Assembly (NCBI RefSeq): GCF_937888285.1
Contig: NZ_CALART010000110.1
Span: 79,821 to 143,820 of the forward strand
Length of the DNA: 64,000 bases
DNA from: an uncultured Aquimonas sp.
Lineage (GTDB): Bacteria; Pseudomonadota; Gammaproteobacteria; Xanthomonadales; Xanthomonadaceae
Direction: 5' to 3'
Positions 7,823 through 16,158 of this stretch are shown here, one piece after another. Below the pieces are notes generated by a model that made no database searches, was not told the origin of the DNA, and saw only the letters and a list, made by a program, of their open reading frames with translations. The position numbers and the translations under genes were made by a program. How positions within the stretch are numbered: position 1 is the stretch's first letter; each line of letters opens with the position of its first letter.

Positions 7823-8320
7823 ATGTTCAAGGAACTCTTCGAACTGGTCCGGGCATCCGGGCCGCTGACGATGGCGGTGTCGGCCGACGCGCCGCGCGGC
7901 ACCATGACCGTGGTGGTCATCCCGAAGCCGGCTGATGCCAAGGACGAGCCGGCGCTCGCGACCCCGCTGTCCCTGACCGCGACGCCCGAGGAATTCGATG
8001 CCGAGTTCACCACGGTGCTGGCGGGCTACCGGACGCAGCGCCTGAGCCTCGCCGAGCAGGTGGCGGCCACGAACGAGGTTCTCGCAGCGGCACGCGAGGC
8101 CTCGGTGCAGAAAGGCAGCAAGGCTGCGACGACCGCGATGGCCAGGACGCCCGTGAAACACGTCGCAGCCCCTGTGGCAGCGCCGAGCGCAGCGGCGGCA
8201 GGCGAAGACCCGGACGACGACGACAGCGACGCAGCGCAGGCGCCGGTGACTGGCGCCGGCGCGGTGACCGCCGCGACCAGTGAATCGGCCCGGGCCGGTG
8301 CGCCCGATCTGTTCGGTTGA
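7823..8320 (+). CDS. PRTRC system protein E
   Basis: 165 residues; SD AGGAGA precedes the ATG. The N-terminal 95 residues (MFKELFELVRASGPLTMAVS, then an LSLTATPEEFDAEF segment) match the conserved part of PRTRC protein E; the rest is an Ala/Thr-rich linker with an acidic stretch DPDDDDSD and a short conserved-looking tail GAPDLFG. Soluble, no signal peptide. Biochemical role unknown. It lies 74 bases after the ParB gene and 10 bases before protein C. Confidence 0.85.
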   Translation: MFKELFELVRASGPLTMAVSADAPRGTMTVVVIPKPADAKDEPALATPLSLTATPEEFDAEFTTVLAGYRTQRLSLAEQVAATNEVLAAAREASVQKGSKAATTAMARTPVKHVAAPVAAPSAAAAGEDPDDDDSDAAQAPVTGAGAVTAATSESARAGAPDLFG

Positions 8321-8330
8321 GGAGGGCGAC

Positions 8331-8537
8331 ATGGCCATCGAAATCACCGAAGTCAAGCGGCGGTTCCGCTACAACGGCGTGACCCTGCCCGATGTCGCCG
8401 GGTTGAGCAACCAGCAGGTGCGTGACCTGTACAGCGCGCAGTACCCGGAACTGATGAGCGCGGACATCGAGGTCGGGGAGGTCGCCCGTGGCGTCCAGGA
8501 CATCACCTTCCGGCGCGCGGTCGGCACCAAGGGCTGA
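8331..8537 (+). CDS. PRTRC system protein C, ubiquitin-like candidate
   Basis: 68 residues, preceded by GAGGAGGGCGAC. The pattern is beta-hairpin (VKRRFRYNGVTLPD), one helix (NQQVRDLYSAQYPEL), then two strands (ADIEVGEV, VQDITFRRAVGTKG), the order expected of a beta-grasp/ubiquitin-like fold, and the protein ends in Gly68. In established classifications PRTRC protein C belongs to the prokaryotic ubiquitin-like group. Together with the E1-like ThiF protein, the E2-like protein B and the JAMM protein A this makes it the likely modifier of the cassette. Conjugation itself is inferred. Confidence 0.85.
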   Translation: MAIEITEVKRRFRYNGVTLPDVAGLSNQQVRDLYSAQYPELMSADIEVGEVARGVQDITFRRAVGTKG

Positions 8538-8547
8538 CGCCGGCCGG

Positions 8548-8760
8548 GTGGAGCGGTACGCCGCTCTGCTCGACCTGCAGTTGCATGGCGGCAGCGACTC
8601 GGCCACCGGTGCGCTTGAGGAGGCGCTCGGTCGCCGCAGACTGGTCGAAGCCGGACAGGCCATCGGCGAGTTCGCCTCGGCGGTGTGCGTGACAGGCGAA
8701 CGACGCGTCGCACCTGTGGCGGTGCCGTTCCCGTCCGAAGGCCTGCCGCCCATGCCCTGA
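8548..8760 (+). CDS. Small unknown ORF inside the PRTRC cassette, 70 aa
   Basis: An in-frame GTG at 8548, 10 bases after the protein C stop, opens a frame with high G/C at third positions that ends 14 bases before protein F. The product has a helical core (LEEALGRRRLVEAGQAIGEF) and a Pro-rich tail. No SD is clear. No family recognised; it fills what would otherwise be a gap of more than 200 bases in a compact operon. Confidence 0.5.
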   Translation: MERYAALLDLQLHGGSDSATGALEEALGRRRLVEAGQAIGEFASAVCVTGERRVAPVAVPFPSEGLPPMP

Positions 8761-8774
8761 CCCGACTGCTCACC

Positions 8775-9827
8775 ATGCTCTCCCTGCCCAGGATCGATCC
8801 CGACATTCCGCTGCGCCTCGTGCCAGCGGCGGCGCGGAAACGCGGCGCACACCTGGCCCGGGTGCTGATCCAGGCCGGGCTGATCAACGCCCGCACGCTG
8901 CCGGCCCGGATGGACACCGACCACATCGCCACCTGCCGGGCAGCGCTGACGGCATGGCTCAACCAGCGCCTTTGCGGGCTGCGCTGCCTGCGTCCGATGT
9001 TCTCTCTCGGCCTCGACGAGGCGGCGGGGAGCGAGGGTGCTGGCGAGCACGATGGATACCGTATCCGTGGCCAGATCGCCTGGTATGGCGGCGGCGGGAC
9101 CTGGTGCGTCGGCCCCGCGCTCGAATGCCTGGAGGCCTTCCATGCGCGGCTGGGGATGACGGTGCTGCACATCATCGAGGACCGTTCGTGGCGGACGCTG
9201 CCGCTCTTCACGCTTAGCACGGCGCTCGATGTGGCGCGGGACTTCTACTGGTACGGCGAGGAGGACGAGGAGACGGCACTCCAGGAATCCTGGGGCGAAG
9301 ATGCGGATGCGCGCGAGGAAATGCGCGCCGGCATGGTGACCCGCGCGCTGTTCGATGCCACCTATCCAAAGTGGGCGCAGCCGGGCGCAAGCCAGCGTCG
9401 CCCCTTGCGTACGCGGCAGATCGCGGAGGCCGCCGAACAGGCGATCGGATCGGCCGGCCCGCGCATCCAGGGCGTCATCCAGGACGCGTATGCGCTGATG
9501 CGGCTGCGCCTACCCACGAGAGCGCCACAGGCGCAGGACCAGGAGGGCTACTTCATCGGATTCGCGGGCGTGCTGACCTGGCGCGACGACGACCCGGTCA
9601 CCCCGCGCGTCGTCGACGACTTCGAGCAGATGGTCGGAGAGAGCGGCGAGTTCTTCGAGGAGAGCGGTACGTGCGAGGTCGACCTGTGCGGCCCTGAAGC
9701 GCTGTTGCGGTGGGTCAAGGACATGGAGCCCTGGTTCGCCGCCGTGCGGCTCATCGACAGCTTGATCTTCAGGCTCTCGGACGGAGACTGGTCCGACCAC
9801 GGCAAGGTTGCGAAGGACTGGCCATGA
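8775..9827 (+). CDS. PRTRC system protein F
   Basis: 350 residues; ATG at 8775 gives the family-like start LSLPRIDPDIPLRLVPAAAR. The longer frame upstream overlaps the small ORF and is rejected. No transmembrane or signal segment; many aromatic and acidic residues (FYWYGEEDEE, FIGFAGVLTWRDDD). Enzymatic motifs are not obvious and the family has no assigned activity. Its stop overlaps the start of protein B as ATGA, so the two are coupled. Confidence 0.85.
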   Translation: MLSLPRIDPDIPLRLVPAAARKRGAHLARVLIQAGLINARTLPARMDTDHIATCRAALTAWLNQRLCGLRCLRPMFSLGLDEAAGSEGAGEHDGYRIRGQIAWYGGGGTWCVGPALECLEAFHARLGMTVLHIIEDRSWRTLPLFTLSTALDVARDFYWYGEEDEETALQESWGEDADAREEMRAGMVTRALFDATYPKWAQPGASQRRPLRTRQIAEAAEQAIGSAGPRIQGVIQDAYALMRLRLPTRAPQAQDQEGYFIGFAGVLTWRDDDPVTPRVVDDFEQMVGESGEFFEESGTCEVDLCGPEALLRWVKDMEPWFAAVRLIDSLIFRLSDGDWSDHGKVAKDWP

Positions 9828-10582
9828 CGAAGGAACTCGAATTCCGTGTGATCGAGGAAGCGGTCGGCGGCGTGGCGCTGGACAGCGCGGTGCTGATCTA
9901 CCGGGGTGCCAACAGCACCGCCTTTGCGACCGTGCACCCGATCCACCACGACGACGCGGGCGCAGCCACCATCCTGCCGGGCCGGCCGATGACCATGCTG
10001 GCCGTGGCGCGCCTCGCGAAGCGGCTGAGCAGCGCAAGGCGGCCGGGTAGCTTCGTACCGATGAGCCTGCTCTACCAGGACCTCACGACGATGGCGTGGT
10101 GGGTGCCACCGGCACGGCGGCACATCTGGTTCCGCTGCACCGGCGGCGAACTCGGCGCCCATGAGCGTGGGGAGTCGGTGCCGCACCCGGGGCTGGTATT
10201 TGCCGCCGCCTCGGACAGGACATGGCGCGTCTGGGCGGTCAAGGGCTGCGAGCGCCCCTCGGAGGCCACGCCGCTGTTCCAGGCGCCGTACTTCAACGTG
10301 TACGGAACGGGTGCGATCTGCCAGGGGAACGTGGATGTCCCGACAGGCGGGTTTGCTGGATCAGTGGCCGACCGGATCGAGGCATGGAACAAGGCCTTCT
10401 TCGACTCGTTCTTCACGCACCCCAACACCCAGGGGCCGCTGGTCAACTACAAGGGCGGGCCGTACCGGTTCTGGCGCGCCATGCTCGATGGTCGGCACGC
10501 GGTCTTCCCGGAGTCGGCGCTGGTGCCGCTCGGCACGTCGCTCGCGCAGGTGCTCGACCGCCGAGGGCCGGATGGTGGCTGA
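9824..10582 (+). CDS. PRTRC system protein B, E2/UBC-like candidate
   Basis: 252 residues. The segment FNVYGTGAICQGN (residues 157-169) lines up with the eukaryotic E2 active-site block HPN-x-Y-x2-G-x-I-C, placing Asn158 and a candidate catalytic Cys166. The domain context (WFRCTGGELGAHERG, VFAAASDRTWRVWA) is beta-rich before this block and helical after it (WNKAFFDSFF), as in UBC folds. Database classification links PRTRC B to a prokaryotic E2 family. Inference: transfer of protein C from the ThiF protein to a target. It overlaps protein F by ATGA and protein A by 11 bases. Confidence 0.85.
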   Translation: MTKELEFRVIEEAVGGVALDSAVLIYRGANSTAFATVHPIHHDDAGAATILPGRPMTMLAVARLAKRLSSARRPGSFVPMSLLYQDLTTMAWWVPPARRHIWFRCTGGELGAHERGESVPHPGLVFAAASDRTWRVWAVKGCERPSEATPLFQAPYFNVYGTGAICQGNVDVPTGGFAGSVADRIEAWNKAFFDSFFTHPNTQGPLVNYKGGPYRFWRAMLDGRHAVFPESALVPLGTSLAQVLDRRGPDGG

Positions 10583-11210
10583 AATCGGGGCTGATCCGCG
10601 CGACATCGCGCTGCAGCAGGCCTGTCCCTGCGTGAGCATGCCGATGTTCGGTCCATTGCCGACTCTCGCCTGCGGGCAACGCATGGTGCTGGGGCGCAAC
10701 GGGGTGTTCCTGCAGATGCGCACACCCTGGCTGGACTGCATCACGCAGGTCGGGCAACTGGCCGAGCGACTGCCGCTGCCCTACGGGCTGGTGCACGAGC
10801 GCATCGCGTTCGATTTCGGGGCCATCCCGATCCGGCTGCTCGAAGACTTCATCGAACTGGCCAGGGTGGCGCTGCCGGACGAGGTCGCAGGCGCGCTCAT
10901 CTACGACGAGCGCCGCCGTTCGCTGTCGCTGCGCAGGCATGCGGGCCTCGATGTCGGGCGCGGCCACGTCCACTACCGGATCGACGACCTTCGGGAGGGC
11001 GAAGTGCTCGCGGTCGACCTCCACTCCCACGGCCTGCACGGGGCGTTCTGGTCGGCGGAGGACGACCGCGACGACAACGGCGTTCGGGTCTGCGGCGTGT
11101 TCGGCAACTTGGATCGCGCGAGGCCGACTGCGCGCTTCCGTCTCGTGCTCAACGGGCACTTCGTGAGCCTGCCCAACCCCTGGAATTCAGAAGGCAGTGA
11201 GCTGGCTTGA
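10572..11210 (+). CDS. PRTRC system protein A, JAMM-domain deconjugase candidate
   Basis: 212 residues. The C-terminal half contains a complete JAMM signature: His151, His153, Ser161 and Asp164 in HSHGLHGAFWSAEDD, with a candidate catalytic Glu104 upstream (EVAGALIYDER). JAMM proteins are zinc isopeptidases that cleave ubiquitin-like modifiers or process precursors. ATG at 10572 lies inside the end of protein B. Inference: it trims or removes protein C. Next gene is ThiF after a 48-base gap. Confidence 0.88.
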   Translation: MVAEIGADPRDIALQQACPCVSMPMFGPLPTLACGQRMVLGRNGVFLQMRTPWLDCITQVGQLAERLPLPYGLVHERIAFDFGAIPIRLLEDFIELARVALPDEVAGALIYDERRRSLSLRRHAGLDVGRGHVHYRIDDLREGEVLAVDLHSHGLHGAFWSAEDDRDDNGVRVCGVFGNLDRARPTARFRLVLNGHFVSLPNPWNSEGSELA

Positions 11211-11258
11211 AGAAGGCGGCGCACCTTCGACACTGGTGGCAGCAAGACGAGGACACGC

Positions 11259-12059
11259 ATGGAACACCGAATCAATTCCACACTGTTGCGCGGCCGCGTT
11301 CGAGTCCATCTCGTCGGTGTCGGCGGCAATGGTGCGCAGATGGCGCACTGCCTCGCGAGGCTCGACCTGGCGCTGCGCGCACTCGGGCATCCGGCCGGGC
11401 TGCACCTCACGGCCTACGACGCCGACAGGGTGAGCGAGGCCAACGTGGGCCGGCAGGTCTACAGCCCGTCCGACATCGGACAGCACAAGGCCGTGCTGAC
11501 CATCCACCGGCTGAACCAGTTCTACGGGCTGGACTGGGAGGCGCTGCCGACGCGCTACGCAGGCCCGCGCGCAGGTCACCCGGCCCCCGACATCGTCGTC
11601 AGTTGCGTGGACTCGGCCCGATCCAGGCGCGATGTCCACCAGGGGCTCTTCGGACACTGGACGGGCACGCGCTACTGGCTGGACCTCGGCAACACCGAGG
11701 CCACCGGTCAGATCGTGCTCGGCGAACCCCGGTGCCGGGGAGCGAAGGACGAGTGGGCCCGGTTGCCCTGCGTGACCGAACTATTCCCTCAACTGCTCGA
11801 TGAAGGGATCAAGGAAGACGACACGCCGTCCTGCTCGGTCCGGATGTCGCTGGCCTCGCAGGGCCTGTTCGTCAACGACATCGTGGTCCGGTGGGCCGGG
11901 CAGTTTCTCTACGAACTGTTCTCGACCGGCCTGCTGCGGCAGCACGGTGTGGTCGTGAACCTCGACGCCAAGCGCTGCGGCCCCATCGACGTCGACCCCG
12001 CCGTCTGGAAGCGATTCGGCGTCCGGCGCCGGCGACCGAGAGGACTGGCCGCGAACTGA
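11259..12059 (+). CDS. PRTRC system ThiF-family E1-like protein
   Basis: 266 residues with the Rossmann nucleotide loop GVGGNG (20-25), the acidic AYDADRVSEANVGRQ segment (Asp54/Asp56, Arg65) and Lys77, all expected for ATP-binding ThiF/MoeB/E1 proteins. The conserved stretch DDTPSCSVRMSLASQGLF holds Cys192, a candidate catalytic thiol; Cys171 is another. The family adenylates the C-terminal Gly of a ubiquitin-like protein. It closes the contiguous cassette. SD weak (GACGAGGACACGC). Name is certain, substrate inferred. Confidence 0.92.
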   Translation: MEHRINSTLLRGRVRVHLVGVGGNGAQMAHCLARLDLALRALGHPAGLHLTAYDADRVSEANVGRQVYSPSDIGQHKAVLTIHRLNQFYGLDWEALPTRYAGPRAGHPAPDIVVSCVDSARSRRDVHQGLFGHWTGTRYWLDLGNTEATGQIVLGEPRCRGAKDEWARLPCVTELFPQLLDEGIKEDDTPSCSVRMSLASQGLFVNDIVVRWAGQFLYELFSTGLLRQHGVVVNLDAKRCGPIDVDPAVWKRFGVRRRRPRGLAAN

Positions 12060-12206
12060 GCCGCAGGCCTGCGCCGCCACCGCGTGCAGCGGAGTTTCCA
12101 CCGGGATTCCTGCTGGCGCAGGGGCACCACAACCGGCACGATGGTCGGTGCCGCGCCGAAAGCGGCGGCGCCCGGCGCTTGCCGGCAGGGACGAACAGGA
12201 ACAGGG

Positions 12207-13655
12207 ATGCAACTGACTTCGGAACAGCAACGCATCGTCCGATCTGGCGCCGCACGGCTGGCGGTCCAGGCCGGCGCCGGGGCGGCCAAGACGACGACGC
12301 TGTGCGCCTACGCGCAGGCACGACCGCAGTCCCGGGTGCTGTACGTCGCCTTCAACAAGGCGATTCAGCTGGAAGCTGTGGCCAGGATGCCGGTGAACGT
12401 CACCGCCCGCACGACGCACTCGCTGGCGTGGCGCAAGGCACGGGAGCTCTTCGGGGACCGCGCCGGCGAGCGGGTCGGCAGCACCTACCCCTCTGTGGTG
12501 TCGCGCGCGTTCGGCTGCACCCCGCTGGCTGCCACGGCGGCCCTGCGGGCGATCCAGAAGTGGTGCGGGTCGCTGGAAGTGGAACTCGCGGCCGAGCACC
12601 TGCCTGCCGAAGTCGCATCGCGCCTGCCGGACCCGGCCGGCCTGGTGGCGTTGGCCCGGGCCGTCTGGAAACGGATGGTCGACGCGAACGAGCACGAAAT
12701 CAATCTGCCCCACGACGGTTACCTGAAGCTGTACCAGATGGCGAGGCCCGTGCTGAGCGGCTTCGATCTGATCGCGGTGGACGAGGCGCAGGACCTGAAC
12801 CCGTGCACTTTCGACATCGTGTGCCGGCAGAGCGTCCCTGTGGTGATGGTCGGCGATGCCGCCCAGGCCATCTATTCGTTCAGGGGTTCGACCAATGCGC
12901 TGACCCTCTTCGAGGCCGATGAGCGACTGCCGCTGACGCGGAGTTTCCGGTTCGGGCGCGGAATCGCGCAGCTGGCCAATGCGCTGCTGGGGCACTTCAG
13001 GCACGGTTTCGATCAACCGCTTGTGGGCGCCGGCGCGCCGCAGCGGACACGGTTCACGGTGGACACCGGCAAGGCCTTTGCCGTCATCGCGCGGACCAAC
13101 GCGGTGGTCTTCGAGGAAGCCGTCGCCTTCCTAGATCTGAACCGGCGCTTCCACTTCGTCGGCGGCACGGAAGGCTACAAGCTGGAGAAGGCGCTGGACG
13201 CGTATCGGCTGTGGGTCGGCGAGCGCGGCCTGATGCGCGATCCGTACCTGCGGAGCTTCGGTTCCTTCGACGAACTGGTCGGGCTCGCCGAGGCTTCCGA
13301 AGAACCCGAACTCAGGCAACTGGTGCGTGTGGTCTGCGACTACGGCCACCAGATCCCGCACCTGATCGAGGACATCCGGTCGCGTCACACCGACGTGCCC
13401 AAGCACGCCTGGGCGGACTTCGACGGCATCTACTTCTGCACCGCCCACAAGGCGAAGGGGCTGGAGTTCGAGCAGGTCTGGCTCGCCGACGATTTCATGC
13501 GCTTCTTCGAGAACGGGTGCGAACTGCGGCCGGACCAGGTCGACCAGGAGGAAGTCAACATCCTGTACGTGGCGCTGACCCGGGCACGCGCGGCGATCCG
13601 GCTGAACGAGTCCTTCGACGATTGGGTGCGCCACAGGCGACTGCTGCCGGGCTGA
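12207..13655 (+). CDS. UvrD/PcrA-like helicase, complete
   Basis: 482 residues from ATG 12207 (QLTSEQQRIV is the classic UvrD start). Motifs: Walker A GAGAAKTTTL (note Ala-Ala before Lys), motif Ia TTHSLAW, motif II VDEAQDLNP, motif III GDAAQAIYSFRG, motif IV SFRFG, motif V TAHKAKGLEFEQV and motif VI NILYVALTRAR. It is shorter than housekeeping UvrD because the 2B domain is small. It lies 147 bases after the ThiF gene on the same strand and may be part of the same transcript. Likely 3'-5' helicase acting on element DNA. Confidence 0.9.
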   Translation: MQLTSEQQRIVRSGAARLAVQAGAGAAKTTTLCAYAQARPQSRVLYVAFNKAIQLEAVARMPVNVTARTTHSLAWRKARELFGDRAGERVGSTYPSVVSRAFGCTPLAATAALRAIQKWCGSLEVELAAEHLPAEVASRLPDPAGLVALARAVWKRMVDANEHEINLPHDGYLKLYQMARPVLSGFDLIAVDEAQDLNPCTFDIVCRQSVPVVMVGDAAQAIYSFRGSTNALTLFEADERLPLTRSFRFGRGIAQLANALLGHFRHGFDQPLVGAGAPQRTRFTVDTGKAFAVIARTNAVVFEEAVAFLDLNRRFHFVGGTEGYKLEKALDAYRLWVGERGLMRDPYLRSFGSFDELVGLAEASEEPELRQLVRVVCDYGHQIPHLIEDIRSRHTDVPKHAWADFDGIYFCTAHKAKGLEFEQVWLADDFMRFFENGCELRPDQVDQEEVNILYVALTRARAAIRLNESFDDWVRHRRLLPG

Positions 13656-13712
13656 CGGGTTGATGCAGGGCCGCACGGCCGGAACATGGAGTCCTGTCGC
13701 GAAGCGCTCCCC

Positions 13713-14183
13713 ATGTCGAAGCCCATCATCCGATACCTGCGGTTCCACTGCCCGACGCCGACCTCGATGCCGCAGGCGAACCGCGACGGGGCGCTGGCGG
13801 TGGCCGTAATCCGCGAGGACGCCCAGCTCGCACAGATGCTGCTGATCGACATGCGGCGATGGGATCGCAACGACGGCGCCAGCCTGAGGGATGCGCTGGG
13901 AGTCCTGGTGCCTGCGGCCCACCGTCGTCTCGTCGCCGGCTTCGGCATTCCGATGGCCGACACCTTGATCGTGGAGTGGGACGGCGGGGACGTGTTTTTC
14001 AGGCTGCGCGCCGACGGCGAAGCGACGCAGCGGAGCCTCGATGACGCCCCGGCCTGCTCAACGCGAGGAGGCGATCCGTGTGGAAGGTCTTCCTTCCTCG
14101 CCTGGGCGGGACCGATGGGTGCGGCGATGCTCGAGAAGGTCGAAGCCGTGGTGGGCGGTGTGTGGGCGGGTGTCGAAGGGTGA
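13713..14183 (+). CDS. Unknown protein, about 156 aa
   Basis: Two starts are possible: ATG 13686 and ATG 13713; the second gives SKPIIRYLRFHCPTPTSMPQ and looks more natural, though neither has a good SD. The first 115 residues have globular character (ALAVAVIREDAQLAQMLLID); the C-terminal part is less convincing. No recognised family, signal or membrane segment. Same strand and 57 bases downstream of the helicase. Confidence 0.6.
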   Translation: MSKPIIRYLRFHCPTPTSMPQANRDGALAVAVIREDAQLAQMLLIDMRRWDRNDGASLRDALGVLVPAAHRRLVAGFGIPMADTLIVEWDGGDVFFRLRADGEATQRSLDDAPACSTRGGDPCGRSSFLAWAGPMGAAMLEKVEAVVGGVWAGVEG

Positions 14184-14297
14184 CCGATTCGTCCGGCATC
14201 ATTCACTCCAAGGCCCGGCCCCGAGGGCGCCATGACCGCGAGCGATTCCACGGCGGGGCCGGCGGCCTGAGCTCGCCCGATAGGAGGGTCTTCTAAC

Positions 14298-15731
14298 GTG
14301 AGCGAACGTCCATCGAACTTTCGGCGCCAACAGACAGTCAAGCTGGCAATAGATTGCGAGACCGGAGAACTCGTGGCGGCGGAGACTCTGCATTCCATGC
14401 CGGAGGCCGACTTCACCGCCGTGCGGCGGGCTGCCATGGCGGCTCGCGTCGATCGCCGGCGCGGCGGTAGTGCCATGCGGTTCCGATGCGCGCTCTGCGA
14501 ACATCCGCTCTATCTGTCCAGGCATGTCGACGGGCTCCAGAACCGCTGGTTTGTGCATGACGGCAAGGCAGACCACTGCCCCTGGTACGAGGGCAACCAC
14601 CTCGCCCCCGATCAGATCAAGGCGCTGATCTACCGTGGCCAGCAGGAGGGCCGTGCCCACCGCGAGTTGAAGGAGTTCATTGCCAATGCATTGGCGAAGG
14701 ACCCGCAGGTGTCCAATATCAGCCAGGAGAAGACGACAGTTAGCCAAGTACTCAAGGGGGAGTGGCGTCGCCCGGACGTCAAGTGCGAGTACCGGGGCAT
14801 GCCCCTGGTGTTCGAGATCCAACTGTCCTACACCTTCCTGTCGGACGTAATCGCCCGTGACGAGTTCTACCGTCGAGAGCGCATTTTCATCATCTGGGTG
14901 TTCGCCCGCTTCGATCCCAGGCGCGCGGCGGTCACCGACGAGGCCTTCTTCAACCGGCGCAACCTCTTCGTGATGGACGCGCGAGGGAGGAGCGACACGG
15001 ACGAACTGGGCCAGCTGACGTTCAGCGGCTATCGACAAACACCGACGCTTTTCGGGGAGCACATCCGGGATGTCTGGCAGGCTGCTCCGGTCGGACTGCA
15101 TCAGGTGACGTTTCCGCCCGGACACGGACGTCCGTACTTCTTCGACTACGAAGACGAGCGCAGGCGAATCGAGTCCGCGAAAATAGAGTCGTGGCGCCGA
15201 GTGCAGGAGGAGGCATGGGCGAGGGGCATCCAGGACTACCTGGCGGCTGCCATGGCTTACTACGACAGCGACCACGCCGCTGCGGAGGAGGGCGCGCTGC
15301 TGGCGATCGTCGAAGCCATGTACTACAACCCTGTGTGGCATCGCGGTTTCGAAACGCTTCGTGACAAGCACTTCTACGGCTACCACTGCGTACTGCCCGT
15401 GCTGCTTTCAATTCAGCATGCGCGCTCGGTGGGTTACAGCAAGCAGTTGTCGGCATACCAGGTCATCGAGGCAGGACTGCGCAGCAGTGGCAATCACATT
15501 CACAAGCACGCCTTCGCGATCCTGTACTTTTGGGCTTACAACGCCTACCAGCCCGCAGTCAATGAGAAGCAGCAGCGCTGGTTGCGCGACTACGCGCACG
15601 CGGTAAAAAACTCAGTCGATGGCGGCGAGACGACTTACCGTCGATTCGAGGGATACGACGAGGCCATCAGCCTGTTGTTCCCTGAACTTGCCGAGCCGCT
15701 CTCGACGCTGTTCGGAACAGGTCGCGAGTGA
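14298..15731 (+). CDS. CoiA-like putative nuclease with N-terminal zinc-binding cysteines
   Basis: 477 residues from a GTG start preceded by AGGAGGG. An N-terminal CALC pair (Cys64, Cys67) with His87 and Cys94 suggests a zinc ribbon; then RRPDVKCEYRGMPLVFEIQL (157-176) gives Asp160 and Glu173-x-Gln175, the PD-(D/E)xK-like core seen in competence CoiA and DUF6035-type proteins. The C-terminal 250 residues are helical and rich in Tyr/Trp. G+C at third positions is lower than in the neighbouring PRTRC genes, suggesting separate acquisition. Nuclease activity is inferred from the motif; target unknown. Confidence 0.65.
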   Translation: MSERPSNFRRQQTVKLAIDCETGELVAAETLHSMPEADFTAVRRAAMAARVDRRRGGSAMRFRCALCEHPLYLSRHVDGLQNRWFVHDGKADHCPWYEGNHLAPDQIKALIYRGQQEGRAHRELKEFIANALAKDPQVSNISQEKTTVSQVLKGEWRRPDVKCEYRGMPLVFEIQLSYTFLSDVIARDEFYRRERIFIIWVFARFDPRRAAVTDEAFFNRRNLFVMDARGRSDTDELGQLTFSGYRQTPTLFGEHIRDVWQAAPVGLHQVTFPPGHGRPYFFDYEDERRRIESAKIESWRRVQEEAWARGIQDYLAAAMAYYDSDHAAAEEGALLAIVEAMYYNPVWHRGFETLRDKHFYGYHCVLPVLLSIQHARSVGYSKQLSAYQVIEAGLRSSGNHIHKHAFAILYFWAYNAYQPAVNEKQQRWLRDYAHAVKNSVDGGETTYRRFEGYDEAISLLFPELAEPLSTLFGTGRE

Positions 15732-15898
15732 TGCCACCGCGAGAGTGCCCCCGTCAGAGGGATGGGTCCCCCTGAAAGTGCGGGTGCCCGCCAACGGTGG
15801 GCGACAGGCGGTGCCGTACCGGAAACCATTGCAGCCATGCCGGAGACGTGCCGGTCACGGAGGCGCCCTTGAAGTCGAAGCAGATGGAAGTGATCAAC

Positions 15899-16093
15899 AT
15901 GCGGCTGGACTTCATGGCAATGGTCCTGACCGTCCTGGCGCGGTCCCTGCCGCCGCGGGAAGCCGCCCATGCCCTGCAGGTGATCGGAGAGCGGGTGCTG
16001 GAACAGTTGGGCCACGACCCAGCCCCTGAAAGCGCCGAGGAAGCGGTCGCCGCGGACCTCGCTCCGATCATCGCGGCCTTGCAGCAGCGCTGA
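15899..16093 (+). CDS. Unknown small helical protein, about 64 aa
   Basis: ATG at 15899 has GGAAG eight bases upstream; in-frame alternatives are ATG 15884 and GTG 15848. The product (MRLDFMAMVLTVLARSLPPR start) is amphipathic helical with an acidic middle (PAPESAEEAVAADL). Family not recognised. It is convergent with the PIN toxin gene that ends at 16159. Confidence 0.5.
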   Translation: MRLDFMAMVLTVLARSLPPREAAHALQVIGERVLEQLGHDPAPESAEEAVAADLAPIIAALQQR

Positions 16094-16158
16094 AGCATGC
16101 GTGCCGGCAAAACCCAGTGCGTCCGAGCCGCGGCTGCGCGGGTCGTTGCAGCCTGGCT

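Noticed and set aside
5850..7823. 657-aa frame opposite the ParB gene
   Set aside because: Arg/His/Gly-rich shadow of a G+C-rich gene with a clear ParB domain on the plus strand.
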